From contig NZ_BSDR01000001.1 in assembly GCF_027925305.1 (NCBI RefSeq), positions 3,127,001-3,191,000 of the forward strand: a DNA stretch of 64,000 nt, written 5' to 3'. Position 1 is the first letter of the stretch, and every line of letters begins with the position of its first letter. Positions 28,201-34,715 of the stretch are shown here, piece after piece. The notes under the pieces are model-generated. The model searched no databases. It saw nothing but the letters and a program-made list of their open reading frames with translations, and was not told the origin of the DNA. This stretch comes from Desulforhabdus amnigena. Lineage in GTDB: Bacteria; Desulfobacterota; Syntrophobacteria; Syntrophobacterales; Syntrophobacteraceae. The position numbers and the translations under genes are program-made.

Positions 28201-28407
28201 GACTTGGAGGCTTTCACCGAGGGAGTCTTCGTCGAGGGCGGCCAGAGTGACGAGGTGTTGCTTCCCGTTTCCCGTCGAAGAGAAAGCAGATGCCTCGACG
28301 TCACCCACGACCCACTGACGACGTCTGATTTCGACGAGTTGGCCGGGGTCGGGGACGGAACGGCTCCATACATATCTGTTCGTATCGGATCGTGATTTCT
28401 CAGGCAT
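25228..28407 (-). CDS. drmD: DrmD, SNF2-like helicase of class 1 DISARM
   Basis: A 1,059-residue protein from the ATG at 28407, which has GGAG 9 nt upstream and overlaps the methylase stop by 8 nt; a GTG at 28425 would add six residues. Motifs: IADDVGLGKTIEAGLVIQEL near residue 152, VVDEAHNVAP near 264, FLSATPHNGYQ, ATDAASEGIDLQNHCNYL, and WNPNVMEQRNGRIDRHGQ near 620. The C-terminal third has coiled-coil character. DrmD is the diagnostic gene of class 1 DISARM and is paired with DrmMI, as here. Confidence 0.93.
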   Translation of the reverse strand: MPEKSRSDTNRYVWSRSVPDPGQLVEIRRRQWVVGDVEASAFSSTGNGKQHLVTLAALDEDSLGESLQVLWELEPGARVLERAGLPKITGWDETEKLEAFLDAVRWGAATNADRSFLQSPFRSGITIEDYQLDPLVRAIDMARVNLLIADDVGLGKTIEAGLVIQELLVRHRARSVMIVCPATLQVKWRMEMQEKFGLEFRIVDTDYVKTLRRERGIHANPWTSFPRLISSMDWIKSGEGLRLLKDILPPHVTYPRKFDILVVDEAHNVAPAAATRYALESQRTRLIRTLAPHFSHRLFLSATPHNGYQESFTSLLELLDDQRFARTVMPDERQLHRVMVRRMKSDIVDADGQPVFPVRRLQCLEIAYSDEERDIHRLLREFTATRANSVKGTRYEFGTDFVHMLLKKRLFSSPMAFAITLAKHRETLLRGRPRTATALDDRILRKAIVRSEEEYSDEAKAEEAHLEAVEVATEMAVALGETERAMLDRLTEWAEKHKNRVDAKAKAILHWLDTYLKPGGHWNEKRVILFTEYRATHVWLHQIFTANGYGGDRLAILHGSMRPDEREAVKAAFQANPDVAPVRILLATDAASEGIDLQNHCNYLIHVEIPWNPNVMEQRNGRIDRHGQRQKEVFIWHPVSQGFDPREVSRHRKVGEIEGDHEYLMRAVLKVDTIREDLGSVGPVIAKQIEEAMLGRRTGLDTGAAEAKAAKARRFVAAERKLQERIARLHEKLVEAKRDFRLDPENVHRAVEIALELAEKPPLKSVSLSGVPNGKAFEVPVLPGSWGRATVGLEHPHTGVRRPITFDHEVAKGRDDVVLVHLEHKLVQMSLRLLREEIWKLDDVKLLHRVTVRAVPDEELARPAVAIWSRLVVTGGGHHRLHEELTLSGGELEHKSFRRIAQVGKLEALVEKAEPVSPGDDLFAILKDRFERNEEAIRAAVEARSRERLKYLENTLNRRKESEIADLMAILDDLAKSIRKELSDSGPQFVQLTLWPEEERNQLKRDIEALKARLARIPEEKKSEAAAVESRYADPTARTFPVAVVFLVPRSSTGKVRPT

Positions 28408-29518
28408 TCGCGCTCGCTCCTGCACTGGTTCTCCTTCGATTTTTCATCCACGTATCGACATGGCGGATTATGCTCAGTCCGATCACTTCTCCGAGTCTCG
28501 GCGGCACGGCATTGCCGATCAACCTTCCGACCGTTTTTTTGTATATGGGTTGCCCCGGAGGGACGAACTCGTAATCTTTCGGGAAGCTCTGCAGAATCGC
28601 TCCTTCACGCAACGAGATCGCACGATTTTGATCTGGATGTCCGAAACGTCCGTTACCGAATCCGAAGAACTGAGTGGTAATCGTGGGAGCCGGTTCGTCC
28701 CAGCACATGCGACCGTAGACGCTCGGGTAGGTCTTGCCGGTTTTCTTCTTGTGACAGTCGGCGACCAGCGTCTTTTGCCAGTCTCGCCAAGTTCCTCCGG
28801 GTTTCGATGCCTCGATCCTCTTCCTGTTCAGGTCCGAAAGGATAGAGGCTTGATGCAATGGATCTGTCTCCTCCATCTCGCCCGCTCGTATTGGCGGTAA
28901 GTCGGCGATGTTTTCTCTAACCGTGGTGCGCTCGGCACCGAATTCCCCAGGCGACAGCAAACGAATGGGACCGAGCTTCGAAGCCAGGAGAACGAGCCTC
29001 TGGCGGTGCTGGGGTATCCCGTACTCTTCGCAATTCACGATATCGATGTGGACGTGATATTTGGCGTTTTGGAGGGTCCCGAGAAACTCCTCGAAGACGC
29101 CTTGATCCTGAAGTCGTGGAACGTTTTCCATCGTGACGAGTTCGGGAGATATTTCCTCGACGAGCCTCGCGAACTGCAAGAGAAGCCACCACCGTTTGTC
29201 GTCCGGGGTCGCCTTCTGATTGTAGGTGGAAAATGTTTGACAGGGAGCGCATCCGGCCAACAGACGGATACCGTTTTTAGGAAATACCCGTTCGAGGTCT
29301 TCCGCCTTGAGGTCTTCGACGGATTTTAGAAGAAACTTGGCGGCGTTGTTCGCAGAGAAGGGATACTCGCAGGCAGGATCGATATCGACCCCAAGGCGGA
29401 CGTCGATGCCCGCTTTCTCGAGTCCGTACGTAAGCCCGCCGGCACCGCAGAATAGGTCCACGGCGTAGACTTTGCGCTTCGCTCGTTTCCCTATCTGTAT
29501 CCGTTCGATCCGTTCCAT
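28400..29518 (-). CDS. DNA cytosine-5 methyltransferase (Dcm type)
   Basis: A 372-residue C5 methyltransferase from the ATG at 29518; an upstream in-frame start at 29566 overlaps the HTH gene. Motif I is VDLFCGAGGLTYGLEKAG, motif IV with the catalytic Cys is GCAPCQTFSTYN, motif VI is TMENVPRL, motif VIII is PQHRQRLVLLASK, and the C-terminal motif IX-X region is GRMCWDEPAPTITTQFFGFG and IGNAVPPRLG. The target site cannot be read from sequence. A 5mC enzyme is typical of class 2 DISARM (drmMII), yet here it heads a class 1 set. It may be the DISARM mark, or serve with Vsr as a separate R-M-like unit. Confidence 0.92.
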   Translation of the reverse strand: MERIERIQIGKRAKRKVYAVDLFCGAGGLTYGLEKAGIDVRLGVDIDPACEYPFSANNAAKFLLKSVEDLKAEDLERVFPKNGIRLLAGCAPCQTFSTYNQKATPDDKRWWLLLQFARLVEEISPELVTMENVPRLQDQGVFEEFLGTLQNAKYHVHIDIVNCEEYGIPQHRQRLVLLASKLGPIRLLSPGEFGAERTTVRENIADLPPIRAGEMEETDPLHQASILSDLNRKRIEASKPGGTWRDWQKTLVADCHKKKTGKTYPSVYGRMCWDEPAPTITTQFFGFGNGRFGHPDQNRAISLREGAILQSFPKDYEFVPPGQPIYKKTVGRLIGNAVPPRLGEVIGLSIIRHVDTWMKNRRRTSAGASANA

Positions 29519-29534
29519 GTTCTTCGATACCTGC

Positions 29535-29738
29535 CTACTCTGTCCTCTGGTCGTGTGAGGAGGCACCTCCGGCCTTTACCCACTCATCGATTTCGTCTTT
29601 TTTGAATTTCCAAAGTCGACCCATCCGGTGAGCGGGCATCCGGTGCTTGTCGATCCATCGGTACACCGTGTCGTTGCTGACACCGAGGTATTTGGATATC
29701 TCTTCCACCGACAGCCATCGGTCTTCGATCTCGGTCAT
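29535..29738 (-). CDS. Excisionase-family HTH protein (operon leader)
   Basis: A 67-residue helix-turn-helix protein of the MerR-like excisionase family: WLSVEEISKYLGVSNDTVYR, then WIDKHRMPAHRMGRLWKFKK and a DEIDEWVK tail. AGGAG precedes the ATG. It is the first gene behind the promoter at 29836-29864 and lies 16 nt before the methyltransferase. Such proteins are encoded before many R-M genes and may regulate the operon. A role in excision of a mobile island is the alternative, but no integrase is adjacent. Confidence 0.85.
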   Translation of the reverse strand: MTEIEDRWLSVEEISKYLGVSNDTVYRWIDKHRMPAHRMGRLWKFKKDEIDEWVKAGGASSHDQRTE

Positions 29739-29802
29739 TTCTCCTGCTCCCGCGGAATGTTACGGTTCACGACTCACCGCTCGCCTCGGCCGTTTAAAGA
29801 GA

Positions 29803-29818
29803 GAGGGGCACACCCCTC
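29803..29818 (-). promoter_or_regulatory. Leader hairpin upstream of defence operon
   Basis: GAGGGG-TGTG-CCCCTC on the minus strand lies just after the expected transcription start and is followed by TCTCTTT. It could be a weak attenuator, or an operator for the HTH protein. Function is inferred. Confidence 0.35.
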
Positions 29819-29835
29819 CCATTTTCCAACAAATA

Positions 29836-29864
29836 ATGATACGCCAATCCTTTCCGATTGTCAA
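29836..29864 (-). promoter_or_regulatory. Sigma70-type promoter of the defence operon
   Basis: On the minus strand, TTGACA (29864-29859) and TATCAT (29841-29836) are separated by exactly 17 nt. This is five of six at -10 and a perfect -35. It lies about 100 nt upstream of the HTH gene and is the best promoter in the window. It should drive the whole 20-kb island. Confidence 0.75.
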
Positions 29865-29871
29865 CCGCAAT

Positions 29872-30012
29872 TTACCGCAGAAACCTGGATTTGTCTGTAT
29901 CGATTGCCCTGGCGATCTCTCGATTTTCCGCCTCACGGAATACATACCGGAATCGATCCCTATCCGGGTCACAAACCTGCCGTTCGAGAGAAGTTACCCG
30001 TTCCGGGGCCAT
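29872..30012 (-). CDS. Possible 46-residue protein after the cyclotransferase gene
   Basis: The ATG at 30012 overlaps the last codons of the gamma-glutamylcyclotransferase gene. The frame runs 46 codons to TAA just before the -35 box of the defence promoter. The product is very charged, with FRYVFREAENREIARAIDT near the end, and looks like an amphipathic helix. I recognise no family. It could be a last gene of the phage operon or a chance frame. Confidence 0.3.
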   Translation of the reverse strand: MAPERVTSLERQVCDPDRDRFRYVFREAENREIARAIDTDKSRFLR

Positions 30013-30608
30013 TGTGAGGACCCTAACGGTTGCAGTCCCCTCTCTTTCGAAGGGAAGCCGACGTAGAGCCAGGCCGGGAGCACGGTTTCCTTTGCCCGGA
30101 CGGAGACCAGGAGGCGGCGGTAGAGGCAGGGGCCGCCGGGGTGAAACCCCTCCAGCCGGTCGATGGCCGGAAGGCGGTTTTCGGGATCGTCGAAGGTCAG
30201 AAGCTCCCCATACACGGGGCCCCAGGGCGCGCCTGTGCCCTTCTTCGGGAGCCGGTCGGGGGTTGGGTCGGGATTGGACATGCGAGCCACGACGCGCGCT
30301 TGTACCTGCCTGTGCGTTTCAGCACGCAGACAGGTGGCCACGTCGGCGAGTGGATTGGTGGTCCCGACGGCAAGGATGTCCTCCTCCGGGACCTCCAGGA
30401 CGGGGATTCCGGAGGATGTCTCGAAGAGGCGGCCGCGGACCAGAGCGTCCTCAATGGCCAGGACGCCCCGGCAGAAGCGGTCGTGGTTCCAGAAACCGCG
30501 CTTCAGGGTGCCGTAGACGAAGAGTCTCAGTATTCCGTTTGTGTTCGGCTTCAAGGGTTCTGTTGGGTTCATTGCCTGGTTCATGGGGTTCATTGGAGTG
30601 TCTGTCAT
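29994..30608 (-). CDS. Gamma-glutamylcyclotransferase-like protein (AIG2/GGCT fold)
   Basis: A 204-residue protein. LRLFVYGTLKRGFWNHDRF near residue 27 is the substrate-loop signature (YGTL) of the gamma-glutamylcyclotransferase family; VYGELLTFDDPENRLPAIDR and LEGFHPGG follow, containing the acidic catalytic region. Family members cyclise gamma-glutamyl groups to release 5-oxoproline. The start overlaps the amidotransferase stop (ATGA). With the amidoligase and amidotransferase it makes a predicted gamma-glutamyl peptide or amide module. A Pro/Asn-rich leader of about 25 residues precedes the domain. Confidence 0.85.
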   Translation of the reverse strand: MTDTPMNPMNQAMNPTEPLKPNTNGILRLFVYGTLKRGFWNHDRFCRGVLAIEDALVRGRLFETSSGIPVLEVPEEDILAVGTTNPLADVATCLRAETHRQVQARVVARMSNPDPTPDRLPKKGTGAPWGPVYGELLTFDDPENRLPAIDRLEGFHPGGPCLYRRLLVSVRAKETVLPAWLYVGFPSKERGLQPLGSSQWPRNG

Positions 30609-31387
30609 GGTTCCGCGCCCTTTCTCTCCTGGGCGACGAACTCGAACGGTTCCACCGAGTACCCGGCCAGGTCCTCGCGCCGGAACACCACCAGGCTCAT
30701 GGGCGGGACCGCAATCTCACGCCAGCCTTTTTCCTCCGCCAGCACGGCGTCGAGGTATGCGGGGTCCGAAGCGTAGAGAACCGCTTTGCGGCGGGGATGC
30801 CAGCGTAGTTCCAGCGGTCGGTTGCCCTTGAGCACGATGACGGTTTGCGGATCGGTCCGGCAGGCGATGACGGCGGTGATCTGACCCCGACAGCGTCGGA
30901 GCCGGGCTTTGAACCGCTCGATATCCATGGCCCCGTCCCGGGCGGCGTTCGCGGCCAGGCGGAACAGAATCTCGCTGTCCACCTCGGCGAAGCGCCGCAT
31001 CTTCCAGCGCCGGAACAGGTAGTCGGCGTTGTAGATGGTGCCGTTGTGGGTGCCGATCACCTCCCCGGCGCGGATCGGGTGGTTGTTGCTGTTGACCCGC
31101 TCGTCCCCTCGGGTGCGCCACCGGGTATGGCCGAGCAGAAGCGTGGCGCGGTTGTTTATGCCGGCCAGGAGTTCGGCGAAGGCCTTGTCCGTGACGAACC
31201 GCTCGGCCGTCACCGGCCGCTTGAAGAGCCGGTGTCCGCCGTCGGTGTCGAGCCATGCCGCGCCGGTGGCGTGTGGTCCGCGCTCCTCGCTCAGCAGCAG
31301 CAGGCGGGTGAAGAGCCAGGCGAGATACTCCCGCTCCTCGGCGCGTCGCCGCTTATTTCCGAAGATGACTCCCGCGAGCCCGCACAT
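30605..31387 (-). CDS. Class II glutamine amidotransferase
   Basis: A 260-residue Ntn hydrolase. The start [10 protein letters not shown] exposes the catalytic Cys2. LLLGHTRWRTRGDERVNSNN near residue 85 and IGTHNGTIYNADYLF near 110 form the glutamine-binding site. It has only the glutaminase domain and no synthase partner domain. It would supply ammonia, or act as an amide hydrolase, for the amidoligase. Its start overlaps the upstream stop by one base (TGATG) and its end overlaps the cyclotransferase start. Confidence 0.87.
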   Translation of the reverse strand: MCGLAGVIFGNKRRRAEEREYLAWLFTRLLLLSEERGPHATGAAWLDTDGGHRLFKRPVTAERFVTDKAFAELLAGINNRATLLLGHTRWRTRGDERVNSNNHPIRAGEVIGTHNGTIYNADYLFRRWKMRRFAEVDSEILFRLAANAARDGAMDIERFKARLRRCRGQITAVIACRTDPQTVIVLKGNRPLELRWHPRRKAVLYASDPAYLDAVLAEEKGWREIAVPPMSLVVFRREDLAGYSVEPFEFVAQERKGAEP

Positions 31388-31887
31388 CAGGATTTCCCTC
31401 CCTGCGGATCGACGATGAACCCGCGGAAGACGCCCTCGGCGTATTCCTTCGGATGCTCCTCGATCCAGCTCGCGGCATCGGGATATCCGAGCTCCCCGGC
31501 CAGCCGGGCGACGACCGGCCGGTCGAGCATGTTGGTCTGCCCCGAGAGCCGGACCGCGTCGATGCCCTGCCAGACCAGGGCGGGAATCGGTATCCGCGCG
31601 GGTTTGTCGTCCTGCACCTCGGCAAGGCCGTGTTTGATCAGGGCATCCAGGAAGGATGCGGCCTTTTCCTCCGGCGTGTCGCCCCGGACCGCCAGCTCGA
31701 CGCCGGACAGCATCTTGGCGTTGCGCAAGACCATGTCGATGTAATCCTCGAGGTCCCGCTGGTCGGAAAAGAGCGAGGCTCCTTTCATGGCCAGGACCAC
31801 GTCGGTCACCGTCGCCCCGGTGAAGATTTCGCCGTCGCCTTCCAGCGGCTGACCATTGAGGGCGGTGTTTCGAATCAGCACTCTCAT
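31387..31887 (-). CDS. DUF5049-like phage protein
   Basis: A 166-residue protein from ATG at 31887 ([12 protein letters not shown]), overlapping the amidoligase stop (ATGA). The frame is also open 459 nt upstream inside the amidoligase gene, but that part is out of frame and not coding in the present sequence. Features include [20 protein letters not shown] and [20 protein letters not shown]. Proteins of this kind (DUF5049) are known beside amidoligases in phage genomes. Its role is unknown; it may be an acceptor or a regulator of the modification enzymes. Confidence 0.75.
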   Translation of the reverse strand: MRVLIRNTALNGQPLEGDGEIFTGATVTDVVLAMKGASLFSDQRDLEDYIDMVLRNAKMLSGVELAVRGDTPEEKAASFLDALIKHGLAEVQDDKPARIPIPALVWQGIDAVRLSGQTNMLDRPVVARLAGELGYPDAASWIEEHPKEYAEGVFRGFIVDPQGGKS

Positions 31888-32873
31888 GACGCGCCTCCTT
31901 GCGTCCCGATGGTCTCGTCCCCCGAAAACGCCGGAGGCCGGGTTTCGATTGCGGATTGCGGATTTTGGATTGCGGATAAGGTGTTGTCCGGCTTTGCCCT
32001 GCCGCGCTTGAAGGCCGAGTCGCCCGGCAGGGCGGCGATCAGATGCTTGCGCGCTGTCTTGAACTCGTCGCCGATGAGCCCCAGGTGGAGCAGGAAGACC
32101 CGGAAGTCGTACCGGGCGCTCTGCGGATCGAAGGACCTCTTGCGGCTCGATGCGGCACGGCCGTTGAGCGCCTTGGCCGCCACGGCGAGGACCAGTTGGA
32201 CGTAGGCTTTCACCTTGCCCGCGTGGAGCGTCCCCTCGAACCAGCGGAACTCGACCGTGCCGCGGTACCAGACGTTGTGCAGGTTCACCCCGTGGTAGCG
32301 GGTGCTGTCGTAGTGCTGGGGCTGCCGGTTGTGGTAGCCGTACCAAATGTGGTTGAGCTGGTCCCTGGTCCTGGGACGGCGGCGCTCGATCTGTGCGATG
32401 AGATCGTCGCTCACCGGTTTGCTGTAGTTGCGGCGGCGTGTCTCGTTCACGCCCAGGGCGGTGAGAATGAGCGCTTCCTGTTTGTAGACGATCTTGGCGA
32501 GGTTGCCGAGGGTCCGGCCGTCAAAGGCCGTGGCGTCGACGTGGACGTGGATGCCGCAACGGTCGTCCACCTTGGCTCCGCAGGCCCGCAGCGCCCGGAC
32601 GACCTCCTGGAGGACGGGGATGTCCTCGTAAGACAGGACGGGGCTCACCACCTCGGCCCGCAGGTGGACCGGCACATTGATGAGCGAGCCGTCGGATACT
32701 ACTTTCCAAACCCGTCCATGCTCGTCGGTGACCTCCCAGGGGTCGAAACTCCCTGGGCTGCCGATGTGGCGGACTTGGCCGCCCACCACCGACTGGATCG
32801 CCTGGGCGACCCGCTCGCGCGTCCGCTTGACTGTCTCGATCTCGATTCCGAAGTTGATCCAGCGTAAGTCCAT
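31884..32873 (-). CDS. Amidoligase (COOH-NH2 ligase) family enzyme
   Basis: A 329-residue protein beginning [19 protein letters not shown]; the E-I-E strand, [15 protein letters not shown] near residue 110 and [20 protein letters not shown] near 215 are the metal- and ATP-binding signatures of the glutamine synthetase-like amidoligase family. These enzymes join amino groups to carboxylates with ATP. GGAGA precedes the ATG. The last 40 residues run through a 7-bp tandem repeat and look unstructured ([10 protein letters not shown]). It is the first gene of a four-gene overlapping set. About 210 nt with two small inverted repeats separate it from the upstream fibre gene. Confidence 0.85.
   Translation of the reverse strand: MDLRWINFGIEIETVKRTRERVAQAIQSVVGGQVRHIGSPGSFDPWEVTDEHGRVWKVVSDGSLINVPVHLRAEVVSPVLSYEDIPVLQEVVRALRACGAKVDDRCGIHVHVDATAFDGRTLGNLAKIVYKQEALILTALGVNETRRRNYSKPVSDDLIAQIERRRPRTRDQLNHIWYGYHNRQPQHYDSTRYHGVNLHNVWYRGTVEFRWFEGTLHAGKVKAYVQLVLAVAAKALNGRAASSRKRSFDPQSARYDFRVFLLHLGLIGDEFKTARKHLIAALPGDSAFKRGRAKPDNTLSAIQNPQSAIETRPPAFSGDETIGTQGGAS
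31946..31978. repeat. 7-bp tandem repeat in amidoligase 3' end
   Basis: Units GCGGATT, GCGGATT, TTGGATT and GCGGATA follow a GATT. Seven is not a multiple of three, so gain or loss of a unit would change the reading frame. The -1 frame entered by gain of one unit stays open into the DUF5049-like gene. Confidence 0.75.
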
Positions 32874-33086
32874 GGTCTCTCCTTGCGTTCTGTAAGCCCG
32901 TTCCCGGCAAGGGATTGGCTCTTGTGTTCACACACATACAGGCTTCTTTCCGAACAGAAAGCAAGGCGAATTCGACACATAAACCATTTGATTCCAATGG
33001 GTTATGTACATGCGGCCGCAACCTGCGGAAACACGCGGGGTTACGGGATTGCCCGGCGTCCGAAGAAAAGTGAGGTGTTCCGGGAA

Positions 33087-34400
33087 TCAGGTCTGCTTCC
33101 AGATCGTCCCGGTGTGTTTTTCCCACTTTCCGCCGCCCGCGAGGTCGGTGTTGAACCACTCGTCGCCCATGGACGGGGCGGGGATGGCTGCGTCGCGCTC
33201 GGCTTGGGTGCCGACGCCACGCCGGACAGATTCACGCGCAGTGAGACCCTGACCGAGCCGGTCCGGGCCGAGCAGGTCACGCCATCCGAGGGCCGGTGCC
33301 CGCAGACGGGAAACGAAGGTCCGGTAGGCGGTCGCATCCTTGGCCGCGCGGTAAAGGAGCAGCGAGCCGTCGGCGTCCCGGACCAGGCTCGGCGTGTAGC
33401 AGCGCTCGAGGAATGGCCCGCTGCCGTTCTTGAACACGGGGTTGATCTCCGCCTTGCGCCAGTGGACACGGTCCCAGGACCATGCGTAGCCGATTCCGGC
33501 GTTTCCCGCGGAGCCCCCGGAGTAGAGCATCCACCATCTCCCGTCCGGAAGCCGTTCCACATGGGCGGAGGAGACGTATCCGTTCGCGCCTTCCCATAGC
33601 TGTGGGTCGATCAGGCCGGAGAGGATCGGGCCGTTTCCGAACAACTTCCATACGACCGCGTCATTGGAGCAGGCCAGACCGAGGCTGTCGTTGCCGCCGG
33701 TGGAGGCGATGAAATACATGGTGTAGCGCCAGGTGAAAGGTCTTCCTTCGACCGAGGTGGGCAGCGGGTTGTGCCAGAGGAACGACGGCCCGTAATGGCC
33801 GCGGTTCCAGACCTGGACGCTTCCCTCGGTCACCAGGTCGCCGGAACACGGGGTGTCGCCCGTGAACGCGGCGGGGTCGACCGACGGATCACAAACAGCC
33901 GTGCGCAGACCGGCCATGGCATAGGGCTGATTGGGAACATCCGGGTTCCAGTAGAGGATGCGCAGCCGGTCAGCGGTCTCCAGGGCGCAGACCACGTGAT
34001 AGCCGTTGACCGCGATGCCGGTGACCTTTTTCTCTTTGTCCCAGGCGAGCCCGTTGTCGGAGAAGGCGCAGCTCATGCCCGCTCCGTCGCCGTAATAGGC
34101 GATGAAGTTCCGGGGTCGGGTCCCGTCGTGGAAAGCGCCCGGGGACCGGAGGACGCGGACATAGTAGGCACGAGCGGCCGTCAGGGGCAGAACGTGCGGG
34201 TAGCGGTGGTCGAACACCACCGGCGGCAGCCCCTCGGGCGGTTCAGCTCCCGAGGGGACCAACAGCAGGCCGAGGTCAACGGCGCGCAGCAGGTCCGGGG
34301 TCATCGCCTGAACGACGGCGGCCTTTCCGGGCCCGAGCGTACCCGTAAGCCCTGGCAGTTCCAGAATCGTATCGGTGTTGCTCTTGATGGTGATGCTCAT
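33087..34400 (-). CDS. Tail fibre-like protein with GH43-type five-bladed propeller
   Basis: A 437-residue protein in three parts. Residues 1-50 (ITIKSNTDTILELPGLTG to RAVDLGLLLVPSG) resemble small modules in two other virion genes here. The middle 50-400 has repeated propeller blades, such as GMSCAFSDNGLAWDKEKKV, SLGLACSNDAVVWKLFGNGP, HVERLPDGRWWMLYSGG and GIGYAWSWDRVHWRK, as in GH43/GH32-type beta-fructosidase or arabinanase folds. The C-terminal SMGDEWFNTDLAGGGKWEKH is fibre-tip-like. It probably binds or trims surface polysaccharide. I cannot assign catalytic acids with certainty. Confidence 0.7.
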   Translation of the reverse strand: MSITIKSNTDTILELPGLTGTLGPGKAAVVQAMTPDLLRAVDLGLLLVPSGAEPPEGLPPVVFDHRYPHVLPLTAARAYYVRVLRSPGAFHDGTRPRNFIAYYGDGAGMSCAFSDNGLAWDKEKKVTGIAVNGYHVVCALETADRLRILYWNPDVPNQPYAMAGLRTAVCDPSVDPAAFTGDTPCSGDLVTEGSVQVWNRGHYGPSFLWHNPLPTSVEGRPFTWRYTMYFIASTGGNDSLGLACSNDAVVWKLFGNGPILSGLIDPQLWEGANGYVSSAHVERLPDGRWWMLYSGGSAGNAGIGYAWSWDRVHWRKAEINPVFKNGSGPFLERCYTPSLVRDADGSLLLYRAAKDATAYRTFVSRLRAPALGWRDLLGPDRLGQGLTARESVRRGVGTQAERDAAIPAPSMGDEWFNTDLAGGGKWEKHTGTIWKQT

Positions 34401-34702
34401 GGTTGGTTCCTCCCGGCCTGCGCCGCAAGCGCCGCGGCGGACAGGTCTTCATGCAGGTATCCGGCGTCCATCAGTTCCCGGTTGATCCGCCCGGCCTCGA
34501 TCTCCTCCCGCTTGATGCGGGCCATGAGTCCGGCGAACGCCTCGGCGGCGTCCGGCTCAATGCCCTGCCGCTCCTCAATGCGCCGCAAGCGGGCGTCCAG
34601 GTTGGCGAGCAGATCGAGGGTGTGGTCCCGGAGGATTCCGTCACGCTTTTCCTGTGGTGAGGGGATGAACTCGGTCAATCCGCCTTGTCTGCGAACGATC
34701 AT
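34397..34702 (-). CDS. Small coiled-coil phage protein
   Basis: A 101-residue acidic-basic helical protein (LLANLDARLRRIEERQGIEP and LMARIKREEIEAGRINREL). Its stop overlaps the start of the propeller fibre gene. It probably acts in fibre assembly or as a fibre-associated chaperone, judged from position only. I recognise no family. Confidence 0.6.
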   Translation of the reverse strand: MIVRRQGGLTEFIPSPQEKRDGILRDHTLDLLANLDARLRRIEERQGIEPDAAEAFAGLMARIKREEIEAGRINRELMDAGYLHEDLSAAALAAQAGRNQP

Positions 34703-34715
34703 GACGTTCCTCCGA

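Noticed and set aside
31888-32346. Upstream extension of the DUF5049-like frame
   Set aside because: It is a shadow of the amidoligase. It matters only for the possible repeat-driven fusion.
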